A DNA stretch of 64,000 nt from Notolepis coatsorum (taxonomy: Eukaryota; Chordata; Actinopteri; Aulopiformes; Paralepididae): contig OZ020587.1 of NCBI GenBank assembly GCA_963971535.1, positions 156,885,377 to 156,949,376 on the forward strand. Reading direction: 5' to 3'. Of this stretch, positions 1 through 10,796 are shown piece after piece (position 1 is the first letter of the stretch; every line of letters starts with the position of its first letter). Made by a program: the position numbers and the translations under genes. The notes under the pieces were generated by a model. That model was given only the letters and a program-made list of their open reading frames with translations, was not told the origin of the DNA and did no database searches.

Positions 1-467
1 CACTCTTTCATTAAAGCTTCGTGAGACTGATAACGTTGCCATCCTTGGACGAGCGGTGTTTTACTGCCATATATATATTACATTACATGATATTATATTA
101 TATTTACGGTGTGTGATGACAGATGGGCACAGCGTGGTGGGTGGGCATCCAGAACAGCTATACAAACTACGTAGATACCACTGTTTCTGGCTCTTTGTGA
201 TGGTAATGTAATGTAATGTAATAATGTCCCTCTAATTTGACAGTGGCGAACATATACCAGTAGTCAGCTGTCTCTATTTATATATAATACTACACTCTGT
301 GTATCGTATGCATCTGATTAGCACTACACTCAGTAGTACTAACTTGTATATTTGATACCAGTTTAATCACCTGTATAGGCTACATTGTATATTGCATTGC
401 ACTTTTTATACTGTTACATTTGCACTCTTGTTGTTGGATGCCAAACTTCTTTTCGTTGTACTGTTTG
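1..467. other. 5' flank of gpr155 with start of a LINE tail
   Basis: AT-rich, with a short TAATG repeat near 205-222 and no convincing coding region. From about 390 it becomes the tail of a plus-strand LINE whose end, after an interruption at 468-700, runs to about 748 (GATGACAATACATTTGAATC). The same tail occurs at 12620-12775. I see no core promoter that I can defend for gpr155. Confidence 0.5.
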
Positions 468-700
468 ATTGATTGATTGATTGAAAACTTTATTAACAGA
501 TTGCAGAATGGGTACAATAATACAGTACGGCTCAATACACACAATTGTTAAGGGGATGCAGACCAGAGAAAGACGTTCGTCTTGTTTACATCAGGGTCCC
601 CCATTTTCAATTAATAATGACATTTATGACGTAGTACACAACATACAGGTATATAGTACTGTTACATTTGTGACATACAACAAGATATGCAAATAATACA
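468..700 (-). mobile_element. LINE 3' end (TTGA-tailed family), inserted in another LINE tail
   Basis: 5'-truncated LINE 3' UTR on the minus strand, ending in TTGA repeats at the left. It belongs to a family seen in five places in this window (also 1510-1810, 43297-43450, 48555-48895 and 49558-49690), recognised by GGGGGACCCTGATGTA and TTCTGCAATCTGTTAATA. The short string GTACTGT on both sides is a plausible target duplication. It splits the LINE tail that runs from about 390 to 748. Confidence 0.6.
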
Positions 701-746
701 GTACTGTACTTGTGCTGTATGATGACAATACATTTGAATCTAATCT

Positions 747-809
747 AAACAATAACAAAAGCAAAACACAACATGTAGATTGAGTTGTGTTTTGCTTTTG
801 TTATTGTTT
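747..809. repeat. 26-bp perfect inverted repeat with 11-nt loop
   Basis: The arms at 747-772 and 784-809 are exact reverse complements. It sits between two LINE tails and is followed by AATAAAG and then TTCAA and AATCT tandem repeats. It probably arose by fold-back joining of tail sequences. I see nothing that marks it as an RNA gene. Confidence 0.7.
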
Positions 810-841
810 GTTTGTATTCATTGCATGTTCGAAATAAAGAT

Positions 842-957
842 TTCAATTCAATTCAAAAAATTCAATTCAATTCAAAATTCAATTCAATCTAATCTAATCT
901 AATCTAATCTAATCTAATCTAATCTAATCTAATCTAATCTAATCTAATCTAATCTAA
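842..957. repeat. TTCAA then AATCT tandem repeats
   Basis: Pentanucleotide arrays (TTCAA at about 842-887, AATCT at 888-957) directly before the gpr155 5' UTR. They resemble expanded LINE 3' tails, because the same AATCT steps follow LINE tails at 12755-12770 and 13164-13178. Confidence 0.85.
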
Positions 958-1054
958 ACAAGGCAACGACACAGCGTGACCGGGATCACAAGCCAGGAGG
1001 CATGAGAGCAGCTGACATTTAAAAGCAGATCACCACCAGTCCACCACCATCGCC

Positions 1055-1490
1055 ATGGAGACACCTGCTGCCGCCAGTATGACCACCAACGTGTCCTCCT
1101 CTGAAGGTGCCACCTCCACCAACAACCCGTCCGCTGCCATGTCCATCGACAAGCTCCTCCCTGCCCTCCTGGAGTGTTTTGGGATCATCCTGTGTGGCTA
1201 TGTGGCGGGGAGAGCGCACATCATCACGGCCACGCAGTCCAAAGGGCTGGGGAACTTCGTGTCAAAGTTCGCCCTCCCGGCCCTCTTGTTCAAGAACATG
1301 GTGCTGTTGGACTTCGACAACGTGGTCTGGCCGTTCCTGTGGAGCGTCCTGGTCGCCAAGGTGTCGGTGTTCTTCCTCGTCAGCGTCCTCACGCTGCTGG
1401 TCGCCAGTCCCGAAAGTCGCTTTTGCAAAGCGGGTCTCTTCGCCATATTTGCCACCCAGAGCAATGATTTTGCTTTGGGATACCCTATCG
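1055..1490 (+). CDS. gpr155: gpr155 (LYCHOS) first coding exon
   Basis: This exon encodes the N-terminus of GPR155, a lysosomal membrane protein that senses cholesterol and signals to mTORC1. The family has an N-terminal PIN/auxin-efflux-like transporter domain, a GPCR-like bundle and a DEP domain. Seen here: 145 codons plus one base, starting at an ATG in a good context (GCCATGG), with an N-glycosylation-prone serine/threonine-rich leader. The family block LLPALLECFGIILCGYVAGR (residues about 34-53) follows, then NFVSKFALPALLFKNMV, a membrane segment WSVLVAKVSVFFLVSVLTLL, and FATQSNDFALGYPI. The exon stops at ..ATCG|GTGAGT, which splits a valine codon as in the human gene. About 100 bases of plausible 5' UTR (958-1054) precede the ATG. 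Upstream sequence is LINE debris, so any promoter or non-coding first exon is not resolved. Other frames across this exon are shadows. Confidence 0.88.
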
Positions 1491-1509
1491 GTGAGTACTA
1501 CTATACCCA

Positions 1510-1810
1510 ACCTCCTCCAATGTACAGTTTCTTCTTCCCCCTCAAATGTATATACTCTCTTTTTAGACTATTTTTGTATCACAAACAGTACTGTATATTT
1601 GTAGATCTGGTATGTCATAAATGTCTAGATGTAACAGTACTGTCTACATGTATGTCATGTCATATATGATGAATTGAAAATGGGGGACCCTGATGTAAAC
1701 AAGACGAAAGTCTTTCTCTGGTCTGCATTCCCTTAACAATTGTGTGTATTGAGCCGTACTGTATTGTACCCATTCTGCAATCTGTTAATAAAATGTTCAA
1801 TCAATCAACT
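1510..1810 (+). mobile_element. LINE 3' UTR fragment, ATCA-tailed family
   Basis: About 300 bases that match 48555-48895 closely (ATGTACAGTTTCT, TTGTATCACAAACAGTACTG, GGGGGACCCTGATGTAAACA) and end CAATCAATCAA. No coding region. It starts 20 bases after the gpr155 donor. Confidence 0.65.
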
Positions 1811-1904
1811 GCCTCTCTCAACCCATTGTTGGATTACTATAAAACAACAGCTATGAGCCATGCTGTTTCAAAATGTGTTTGTTGTTCATACTGTGTGTCT
1901 CCAT

Positions 1905-2100
1905 TAGGGATTTCCCGATATTGGTACTTGTACTCGTAAAAGTACGCCGATACTACTACTCAGTTTGTTCAGGAAAACACAACATTGAACGTTAAAGATT
2001 TTATTATATTTATATTATTTAATATTATTTATATAATTTTTACTTAAAGGTGGTACTTACAAGTGGTATTCTGTTTGTTAAAATAAGTGGGCTACTTGTT
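1905..2100. mobile_element. left end of a hAT-like element
   Basis: Starts TAGGGATTTCCCGATATTGG and continues with GTACTTGTACTCG. The mirror-image tip is at 10700-10796 and ends GGGACATCCCTA. Both tips are typical of fish hAT MITEs, but their flanks do not show the same 8-bp duplication, so I cannot be sure they belong to one copy. Confidence 0.45.
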
Positions 2101-2265
2101 AAAATAATATGTCTACATTCTGACAGCCATCACGATCACTGATATAGAGTGTTTGTAACATGGGTCTCCCAGTCCCTCCTGATCTGCAGTAAACAACACA
2201 ACATCTCTCTCTCGCTCTCTCTCTCTCTATTCTAGTTATCTTTTTATTATTATTACTATTGTTAA

Positions 2266-2462
2266 CCCTTTCACTGCCACACGACAGAAGGTTAGCCCTT
2301 TACTATCACACAACCGACGGCGATGCTCCATCATTAGCATCATTAGCTCAGCTAATGATGTTAATGATGGAGCATCGCCGTCGGTTGTGTGATAGTAAAG
2401 GGCTAACCTTCTGTATTGTCACAGTGAAAAGGTTAACCGGCTGTCGTGTGGCAGTGAAAGGG
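2266..2462. mobile_element. palindromic TTAA-flanked MITE (piggyBac-like)
   Basis: TTAA at 2262-2265 and 2463-2466 flanks perfect terminal inverted repeats of 22 bases that begin CCCTTTCACTGCCACACG. Most of the element is one long inverted repeat centred near 2351. A TTAA target and CCCTTT tips are piggyBac-like. Related units occur at 9903-9990, 51483-51516 and 53420-53557. Non-coding. Confidence 0.65.
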
Positions 2463-2479
2463 TTAAAGTACAATCGAAG

Positions 2480-2552
2480 CAGGCATGGCCAACCGCATTT
2501 CACTGTATGCCCTGGTATGTATGTGATGAATAAAACTATTGAATCTTGAATT
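2480..2552 (+). mobile_element. L2-like LINE 3' tail
   Basis: Short fragment ending CTATTGAATCTTGAATT after CATTTCACTGTATGCC. Fish L2 elements end in (TTGAATC)n-type repeats after a short 3' UTR like this one. Confidence 0.5.
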
Positions 2553-2708
2553 ACATTTCCTGGTGTCCCGTTTATCCAAGAGAGAGAACTCCACACTGCA
2601 AAATGGTCTGACAAAATGAAGAAATAAAAACTAGTTTTAAGCAAATGTGTCCTTGAAACAACTAAAATAATCAGTGCAGTAAGCTAATTTGGCTTGGCAA
2701 GATTTCTC

Positions 2709-3890
2709 TCCTTATTGGATAGCGCCCTAGGCGCCAGCTCGCAAGCCCCCAACGGCAGGTTCAAAGACAAGCTCAGGCATGTCGGAACATGCCCGGAGAC
2801 AGCGTATTGATCCCAGACAAGAACTGAGGTTTGGGACTAGATAACCACTTAAGTATATATACGGCGCAAGGTGCGCACAGCAGCAGTTCATCTAAACAAG
2901 CCAACGTAGTTCATGTTCGTTCATCAAGTTCATCCCGAGTCAGCGGGTAGTGAAGTGAGCAACCGTGCGTTGAGAACATGTGCGAATAGAATAGAAAAGT
3001 GTCAGAGTTTAATGCAGTAACGTCAAGTTCAACCTAGTTTAATGTGAAGTCGTTCATTTATTGTATATCGTGCAACCCAGTTCGTTCGTGTGTAGCATTA
3101 CCCAGCGGTTCGTCGTGTTTAGCTAGTGAACCTTAGCCAGGGTGTGTGGCCTAAATACGTCGCCAGCACCCGAGGAGGCCTAGTCGGAGAACCGTTGGAC
3201 ATGTGCACAGGAGAACCAGCGGCGGCGATTGCAGAACCATTACTGGTTGGATTATATTGATTTGGAACGTGTTACCCGGAGAAGAGCCTCGTTGATTTCC
3301 ACTATCGTTTGGGATTCAACCTCGTGAGGATTACACTCGGGCTGGCCTCATGGACAGAGGCTGGCTAGCTGTCATCATTGCTATCGAGCATTTGGATTAC
3401 AGTTATTGCTTTTGCTGCTGATCGTTGGATTTACAAGGACTGACTTCTGTACGTGGAGTCCCTTTATTCTTCATTGAATCAGACTGAGTATCCGAACATT
3501 CCTCTACCCTCTAGGCCTTACAACCCCGGAGGGAACCCAGTGTCTCCAGGCGGTACCAGCGTTGCCTTCTATAATTGCTATTATACGCCAGGTGGCGTCA
3601 ACCTAGACCCATCGTAGGAATCCTGCTATTCCCAGTGACTCATGCTACTGACTGACTTTATGCATATTCTTCGCCATACAAGCGCGACCCTAATTCTCAT
3701 TCTGTAACCTAATGTTGCATAATAATAAAATACCCTCAAATACTATTTCTTTGTCAATGCCGTGTTCTTATGAGTGTTCACCATCTATATTTGATGTACT
3801 GTCTGGCCAGTAATTAAAGTACATACCTAGCAGTGGTTTAATCTATCACAATCTTTAATACAGTCAGGGTTTTGTAACCCCTCAGTTACA
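2709..3890 (+). repeat. 5' LTR of the BEL/Pao element
   Basis: Bases from CTCCTTATTGGATAGCGCCC to about 3240 recur at 10168-10696. A TATATATA box near 2855 is followed by the CAGCAGCAGTTC stretch, a plausible transcription start. The LTR ends CAGTTACA directly before the primer binding site. Confidence 0.8.
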
Positions 3891-3946
3891 ATTGGTCCTT
3901 CGAGCCGGAGGGTATCAGTAATATTTAATATAATATTAATATTGAC

Positions 3947-5401
3947 ATGGCCAGCGGTGAACACTCTCCAAGCGGCTCCCCTAAGCTAGAACGCCCGCAG
4001 CGCAAACGTCAGCTACCTCCATATCTGGAGGACTTCGCTTTCGTTTTACCCCCTAGCTTATCTAAACAGACGTTAAATACGGATAAAACGGATAGTTTAA
4101 GCATGCCCAATCCTATCGACTTGGCGGCCCTGCCAGTAGAGACCCCAGTGGGTTCAAACGAAACTGACTTAGCTCACAGGGGGGACCAAGTGGGACATGA
4201 CGTGACTATACCTCCAGACAGCGTCACTGGGATAGACCCCGGAGCGCTCCAGGATAAAGAAAGTGCTCCAGGGATAGAACCCGACGCACAACCAAGAGAA
4301 GAGTACCGCGCTCAGGAGATAGACCTCGGAGCGCGCCAGGAGAACAGATCTCCACCAAGCCCTGTCAGCACCCGATCACCTCCGTCAGTGTCATCCCCCA
4401 GCGAGGCGGACCAGAGACTGGCGCAAGCCTTGATCGCCACACTGACAGCTTCAACCGAAAGAGACCGACTCCAGGGTGAGCGCGACCGGCTTCAAGCAAA
4501 GACGCTTAGTGAGCGCGAACACTCTGCCATGGAACGAGAGCGCCTCCACGCGCAACTCCAAGCACAAGCCCTTAGTGAGCGCGAACGCTCTGCTACGGAA
4601 CGAGAGCGCCTCCAGGCGCAACAACTAAGTGAGCACGAACACTCTGCTGTGGAACGAGAGCGCCTCCAGGCTCAACAACTGAGCGAGCGCAAACAACGAG
4701 AGCGCCTCCAGGCGCAACAACTAAGCGAGCGCGAACACTCTGCAGCGGAACGAGAGCGCCTCCAGGCGCAACAACTAAGCGAGCGCGAACACTCTGCAGC
4801 GGAACGAGAGCGCCTCCAGGCGCAACAACGGAGTGAGTACGACCGCATCAGACTGGAGGAGAGGCGCCTTCAGACGGAAGAGAACATCCAGCGAGAACAC
4901 GCCAATGCACAGCACGAAGCAGAGCGCAACCGGCTGCAGGCGCAGATGATAGAACAATTGATTGCCAGGGCGACACCCCCTCTCTCCGCACGGAGCTCCC
5001 GGAGATCATCACGACAAGGGTCTAGGGCACCTTCCCCTACCCGACAAAGCTACCCGGGACCCGGCCAACAGGAAGAACCTGCCTATGTCTCCGAGCCCCT
5101 ACCCCGACCGGTCCATACGAGACCCAGCCAACGGGAAGAACCGACCTACGTCGCCGAGAGACTAACTAGAAGACTCCAAGACCTAGAGGAGGAAGAGGAG
5201 GGATATCAAGCCCACCAGCACGAACATACTTTGGACCAGGAGGCCCAGTACAGCCCCGACCTCAGCCCCGAGTCACTGCACTACAAACCCCCGACCCAAC
5301 TCAAGGGTGAGTTTGACGTACAGTCAGCACCGAGGAACAGCACCTGGGGACCCGGCCTCTGGTACCCACCAAGTACTATGGACGCATATGGGATTACGTG
5401 A
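3947..5401 (+). CDS. BEL/Pao gag, N-terminal part with coiled-coil repeats
   Basis: Long open stretch of 484 codons. The first ~150 residues are proline- and acid-rich. Residues about 165-335 are a long charged coiled coil built from repeats of roughly 20 residues (SEREHSAAERERLQAQQL, about six copies with variants). The tail is arginine/serine-rich. Coiled-coil and DUF1759-type regions are usual in Pao gag proteins and support particle assembly. The 60-base DNA repeat behind the coiled coil invites copy-number change. Part of a fossil element. Confidence 0.75.
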   Translation: MASGEHSPSGSPKLERPQRKRQLPPYLEDFAFVLPPSLSKQTLNTDKTDSLSMPNPIDLAALPVETPVGSNETDLAHRGDQVGHDVTIPPDSVTGIDPGALQDKESAPGIEPDAQPREEYRAQEIDLGARQENRSPPSPVSTRSPPSVSSPSEADQRLAQALIATLTASTERDRLQGERDRLQAKTLSEREHSAMERERLHAQLQAQALSERERSATERERLQAQQLSEHEHSAVERERLQAQQLSERKQRERLQAQQLSEREHSAAERERLQAQQLSEREHSAAERERLQAQQRSEYDRIRLEERRLQTEENIQREHANAQHEAERNRLQAQMIEQLIARATPPLSARSSRRSSRQGSRAPSPTRQSYPGPGQQEEPAYVSEPLPRPVHTRPSQREEPTYVAERLTRRLQDLEEEEEGYQAHQHEHTLDQEAQYSPDLSPESLHYKPPTQLKGEFDVQSAPRNSTWGPGLWYPPSTMDAYGIT

Positions 5402-6857
5402 TCCAAGAAATACGAGATATCGACCGCCTCCCCCCAGCCAAAGACAATAGAGCACTGGATGACCTCTCTATCAAGGTACAATCCCTCGTGGGGATGCTGG
5501 GATCCCAAAAGGAGAAGGGGAGATATGAACTGTATGCAAATTCTAACGTGGAGCGGATACTGGAGAAGCTCCCTCCAGCCCGTCAAGAGCGGTTTCGGCG
5601 GCAGAAAGACCACCGTGACCCCAACGGCCCAGAACCATCCCTCCTAGACCTGGCTGCTTTCCTCGCAAGGGAAGTTAGCAGTCTACGACTGGACACATTC
5701 GTGTGGAGTGGCTCTAGCCCAAGAGATGGACCGCGGAGGTTCAATGATAACCGCCGGTCAGTGACAGTTATGCACCAGGCCGAGTCAGTGCCGCAGCACA
5801 AGAACCACAGCACCCCCCACGTGAAGGGAAAGTGGAAGATTGCATGCCAGTACTGTGAAAATGAACATTGGCTGTCTCAATGTGACACCTTCAAGAAGCT
5901 GACCGCTGACGAGGTGAGTCAGTGGATCAAAGCCAACCGCCGCTGCTTCCGCTGCGCGCGCAGCCATATGGCAGCTGAGTGCCGCCTAAAGAAAAGATGC
6001 AGCAAGTGCGACGGCACCCACTTGGAGGTCCTGCACGACAGCAACAAGAGGAGACCCGTACCCCAAAGCAGCTCGAGAGTGAACGTCATGTACATAGACC
6101 CTGCGAAGAGCGGGAGCTCCCGAGTGCTCTTGAAGGTGGTCCGAGTGCTCCTAAGCTACGAGGACAAGGTCATGGACACTTACGCCGTCCTAGATGATGG
6201 GTCAGAAAAGACTCTCCTCCTCGCATCCGCCGCAGCCCAGCTGGGTCTGCGGGGTACCGAAACAATGACAATCCGTACCATTAGAAGAGACCTAAAGACC
6301 ATAAAGGGTGAAAATGTCTCCTTCACGATAGCAGCGGTCGAGCAGCCCGAGAAGCGGTATAGCATCACTAACGCCTTCACCAGCCACGACATAGGCCTGT
6401 CACGGTACACCTACCCCATCACACAGCTGACGGAGAAATACGTGCACCTACGTCAACTACCTATACCGCTCATCGACGACGCCACCCCGACCCTGCTCAT
6501 AGGATCCGACCACGCACACCTCATTGTCCCAACGGACCAGGTCCACATCGGGCCCAGAGGCTGTCCAGCAGCGGTCAAGACCCGCCTGGGTTGGACACTA
6601 CAAGGCCCCCTCTCCGGGTCTTCCAACCGACCGACAGCCACTCGCTGCCTCTACACAAGGATAAACGAAGACGACACCACCCTCTTGCAGCACGTCGAGA
6701 GGCTATGGACATTAGACGCGATGCCCTTTAAGAATGAAAATAAACTCGTTCGCTCAAAGGAAGACACTTATGCCATAGCCCTCCTCGAGCAGAAGACAAA
6801 GAGAGTTGAGGTCGACGGAGTGATGAGATACGCAACTCCACTCTTGAGGCGATAGGG
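5400..6857 (+). CDS. BEL/Pao zinc knuckle and aspartic protease region
   Basis: Contains the gag-like region with RYELYANSNVERILEKLP, a double zinc knuckle (CQYCENEHWLSQC near 5848-5884, then CFRCARSHMAAECRLKKRCSKC near 5944-6009) and a Pao-type (DUF1758) protease with YAVLDDGSEKTLL near 6181-6220. In BEL/Pao elements these lie between gag and reverse transcriptase in one polyprotein, as here. Part of a fossil element. Confidence 0.8.
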
Positions 6858-6858
6858 G

Positions 6859-8390
6859 ATGCCCACCCTCCACGTCTCAAAAGAAGCGACAGAGCGATAT
6901 CTACTGAACACCGAGCGGCGTCTAGCCAAGGACCCCACTCAAGCCACTGTGTACCGCGCTGAGATCGACAAACTGATCACAGCGGGACACATAAAGAAAA
7001 TTGACAATCAAGAGGCCGACCAGACGACTGAATCCTGGTACGTGCCCCACCACAAGGTCCACCACAACGGCAAGGATCGCATTGTATTCAACTGCAGCTA
7101 CCAGATCGGACTACAGAACCTGAATAAAGAACTCTTGCCCGGCCCGACACTCGGCCCCTCTCTCCTCGGCGTACTACTAGGTTTCCGCCAAGACAAGGTG
7201 GCCATCAGCGGCGACATCAAAGGGATGTTCCTGCAGGTGCGACTAGTGGAGGAGGACAAGCCCCTGCTGCGGTTCCTATGGAGAGAGAGGATCAACGATG
7301 AGCAACCATCCATCTACCAATGGGAGGTCCTCCCCTTCGGCACCACATGCAGCCCATGCTGTGCTACGTTCGCACTACAAAAACATGTGACAGAAGATCC
7401 TGAAGCTGACGAGGAGGTCAGACAAAGTGTAGAGAGGAGTTTCTACGTGGACAACTGTCTGCAAAGCGTCTCGACGCCAGAAGAAGCCGAAGCCCTCCTG
7501 CTCAAGCTCCGCGCCTCACTGATCAAAGGCGGCTTTGATCTCCGGCAGTGGGCCAGCAGTGACCCTCAAGTACTTCGCAGCCTCTCACCAGAGACAAAGG
7601 CAGCAAGCAGCGAGACCTGGATGGCGACCACCCCAGGTGAAGCACAGGAAATGACATTGGGCCTAGTCTGGCGCTTCAAAACAGACTCGCTCCATTACAA
7701 GCACACACCCCTGACCCCGGAGCAGGGAAGGTCGACCCCTCTACCGACCACCAGACGGAGCGTATACAGAACACTCGCAAGTCAATACGACCCGCTGGGG
7801 TGTATCCTACCTTACACCACTCGGGCGAAAATGATTGTACGAGAGCTGTGGGACAAGGAACAGGGCTGGGATGACCCCATACCCGACCACCTAGCTTCCA
7901 CCTGGAGAGAGTGGGAGAGAGAACTCAGCTCGCTCCAAAATGTGAACATACGCCGGAGCTACTTCCCACCCACAGTGCGGCTGGAGACGTGCCAGATGGA
8001 CCTGCACGTCTTCAGTGATGCCTCGGAAGTAGCCTACGGTTCGGTGGCTTACTTGCGGGCCCGAGAGGAGGGAGGAGAAATACACACAGCCTTCATCCTG
8101 GCTCGCTCAAGGATAGCCCCCCGCAAGCAACAATCGATCCCGCGTCTAGAGCTCTGCGCAGCTCTGGTAGGCGCGCAACTCACCACGTTAATCCAACGTG
8201 AACTCACCATCCCGGTGCAAAGAACAATCTTGTGGTCAGACTCCATGACCGTACTCACATGGATCCAGTCCGATTCTTGTAGATACAAGGTCTTCGTAGG
8301 AGTCAGAGTCAGAGATTCAAGACCTGGTAGGATCAGCGTGCTGGTGGTACGTTGACACCAAACAGAACCCAGCCGATGTCATCACACGGG
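6859..8390 (+). CDS. BEL/Pao reverse transcriptase and RNase H
   Basis: Reverse transcriptase of the Pao clade: HHKVHHNGKDRIVFNCSY, then GDIKGMFLQVRLVEEDKPLL and the catalytic-box variant FYVDNCL (about 7440-7460), followed by the Pao/A17-type connection and an RNase H-like part (HVFSDASEVAYGSVAYLR near 8005-8060, ILWSDSMTVLTWI near 8228-8266). The order matches the family. Part of a fossil element. Confidence 0.85.
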
Positions 8391-8392
8391 GG

Positions 8393-9890
8393 ATGTCCCT
8401 AGATGACCTCACACGTCACAATATCTACAGTGACGGTCCTGAGTTCCTCAAGCTCCCGGAGGAGGAGTGGCCTACCCCCACCCCACGGGAGGCTAGTCGA
8501 GAGGTGGCAGAGATCAAGAAATCTATGTTCTGTGGGCTGACGCACATCCCAGTCCCCACTGACCCTAACATAGACGACTGCCTAACCTTTGAGAGTGCGC
8601 AGCTAAAAACATTCCTGTGGCACCACCCTGAGGTTCCCCCCACTACAGACATTGACGCATCGAACTACGCAGAGTCTGAGACGGGCCCCGGACTTAACGG
8701 ATGACGTCAAGTATCCTATCGTCCTCAACAGCCGACACAAGGTCACGGAGCTCATCATAAAGAAATACGACGAGGATGTGCACCACGCTGGGGCAGAGAG
8801 AGTCTTCGCTGAGATCCGACGTCGTTACTGGATACTGCAAGGAAGAGAAGCAGTACGACGCTTCCAGCGGACCTGTCTAGACTGTCGCAAGTGGCGAGCA
8901 CAGCCCAGTATACCCATGATGGCCGACCTTCCTCCCTGCCGCCTCCGACTCGGCGAGAAGCCCTTTCACTCCACGGGCGTGGACTGCTTCGGCCCGCTCT
9001 ACGTGAAGAAAGGAAGAGGAACAGAGAAGAGGTGGGGCATTGTATACAAGTGCATGACCACCCGAGCAGTACACATAGAACTCCTTCAGACCATGAGTAC
9101 GGATTCATTCCTCAAGTCCTTCCGGAGATTCACAGCAAGAAGAGGAAAACCGTCTACGTTGTTGTCTGATCAAGGGACAAACTTCAAAGGCGGAGAAAGA
9201 GAGCTGAGAGAGAGCTTCCAGGCCATGGGCCCAGAACTTAAGACCCACCTCGCTCCCTATCAGATCGAATTTCAGTTTAACCCCCCGAACGCCCCTCACT
9301 TCGGGGGAACTTGGGAAAGAGAAGTACGTTCCATAAACACAGCTCTGTACGGCGTGCTTGGGGCCCAGACCGTGGCGGAAGAAGTCCTCACGACAGTCCT
9401 CACGGAGATCGAGGGAGTATTGAACTCAAAGCCCCTCGGTTACGTCTTAAGTGATGTAGCAGACGTCGACCCAGTCACCCCCAACACTCTCTTGATTGGG
9501 CGGCTGGACCCTGCTCTCCCACAGACGGTGTACAGACCTGAAGAAGCGAACGGCCGAGGAATGTGTAGGTACAGTCAAATATTGGCTGACCAGTTTTGGA
9601 ACAGTTTCCTCCTCCACTACCTAACGTCTCTCCAAACCCGTCAGAAGTGGGTAAAGGACAGAGACAACTTACAAGTGGACACAGTCGTTATGATCATAGA
9701 CCAGTCACTACCCCGAGCTATGTGGCCGGCCGGCCGCGTAAGCAAAGTGATCACTGGTGCCGACGGGAAGGTCAGAGCGGCAGAAGTTATTGTCCAAGGG
9801 CGGACCTACACCCGACCCGTGGCGAGGCTGATAGAGTTGCCGAAGCTCCCTGACTCCCCTGATGACGATCATGACCCACTGACTTTGTAG
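8393..9890 (+). CDS. BEL/Pao integrase with C-terminal DUF5641-like domain
   Basis: Zinc-binding H2C2 region (HHAGAERVFAEIRRRYWILQ, then CLDCRKWR, about 8779-8900), integrase core with VDCFGPLYVKKGRG, TTRAVHIELL and LLSDQGTNFKGGERELRE, and a C-terminal module (WVKDRDNLQVDTVVMI) typical of Pao integrases. It ends shortly before the polypurine tract. Part of a fossil element. Confidence 0.85.
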
Positions 9891-9902
9891 ATTGCCCTAC
9901 TG

Positions 9903-9990
9903 AAGGTTACACTACCACACTACAGAAGGTTAACCCTTTCACTACCACACTACAGACGGTTAACCTTTCACTACCACACCAGACATTGAG
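9903..9990. repeat. TTAA-linked CCCTTTCACTACCACAC units
   Basis: Two to three copies of a ~30-base unit, TTAACCCTTTCACTACCACA followed by CTACAGAAGG or CTACAGACGG, joined at TTAA. Same family as the tips of the MITE at 2266-2462. Lies between the integrase and the polypurine tract of the BEL element. Confidence 0.6.
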
Positions 9991-10054
9991 CAGTTGACTG
10001 GACTATTAATCTGTCTCCCTTAACTAATTAGGTGCGGACTAATTAGGAGGCGGC

Positions 10055-10696
10055 TGTTGTGAAGGGCCAGATTAAAACTGAGAATCTACCTTTATTGTTT
10101 TATATACATTGTATATTATTTATATATACACGGAATATCCGTATACCTGCGTTCGAACCATAGTAATATTCGCTCTCCTTATTGGATAGCGCCCTAGGCG
10201 CCAGCTCGCAAGCCCCCAACGTCAGGTTCAAAGACAAGCTCAGGCATGTCGGAACATGCCCGGAGATAGCGTATTGATCCCAGACAAGAACTGAGGTTTG
10301 GGACTAGGTAACCACTTAAGTATATATACGGCGCAAGGTGCGCACAGCAGCAGTTCATCTAAACAAGCCAACGTAGTTCATGTTCGTTCATCAAGTTCAT
10401 CCCGAGTCAGCGGGTAGTGAAGTGAGCAACCGTGCGTTGAGAACATGTGCGAATAGAATAGTAAAGTGTCAGAGTTTAATGCAGTAACGTCAAGTTCGAC
10501 CTAGTTTAATATGAAGTCAATAGTTGTTCATTTATTGTATATCGTGCAACCCGTTCGTTCGTGTGTAGCATTACCCAGCGGTTCGTCGTGTTTAGCTAGT
10601 GAACCTTAGCCAGGGTGTGTGGCCTAAATACGTCGCCAGCACCCGAGAAGGCCTAGTCGGAGAACCGTTGGACATGTGCACAGGAGAACCAGCGGC
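10055..10696 (+). repeat. 3' LTR of the BEL/Pao element
   Basis: Begins TGTTGTGAAGGGCC just after a purine-rich stretch. From 10168 it matches the 5' LTR base for base except for about ten differences. The following sequence (10700-10796) is a hAT tip. Confidence 0.8.
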
Positions 10697-10699
10697 TCT

Positions 10700-10796
10700 A
10701 ATAACTCTAATTATTAATTAATTACTCATATAATTACTCTGTATCGGTAAGTACCCAAACTGTACTTGGTCTGAAGTGGTATTGGGACATCCCTAG
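10700..10796. mobile_element. right end of a hAT-like element
   Basis: Ends GTATTGGGACATCCCTA, the inverted counterpart of the tip at 1905. Preceded by TAATTA-rich sequence. Confidence 0.45.

Larger units (their letters stand above)
2709..10696 (+). mobile_element. BEL/Pao LTR retrotransposon
   Basis: An 8-kb BEL/Pao fossil in the same direction as gpr155. Parts in order: 5' LTR (2709-3890), a BEL-type primer binding site just after it (TGGTCCTTCGAGCCGGA, 3893-3909), gag, zinc knuckle and protease, reverse transcriptase and RNase H, integrase, polypurine tract (near 10040-10050) and 3' LTR (10055-10696). The shared parts of the two LTRs differ by roughly 2 percent by eye, so the copy is fairly young. 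Its reading frames are broken in a handful of places, and both LTRs are incomplete when compared with the solo LTR of a related family at 39205-40538. Confidence 0.9.

Noticed and set aside
888-957. AATCT array as a telomere-like sequence
   Set aside because: The unit is not TTAGGG, and the same steps follow LINE tails elsewhere in the window.
1107-1604. Serine/arginine-rich frame overlapping the gpr155 exon
   Set aside because: Shadow frame of GC-rich coding sequence; the gpr155 frame has clear homology and splice sites.
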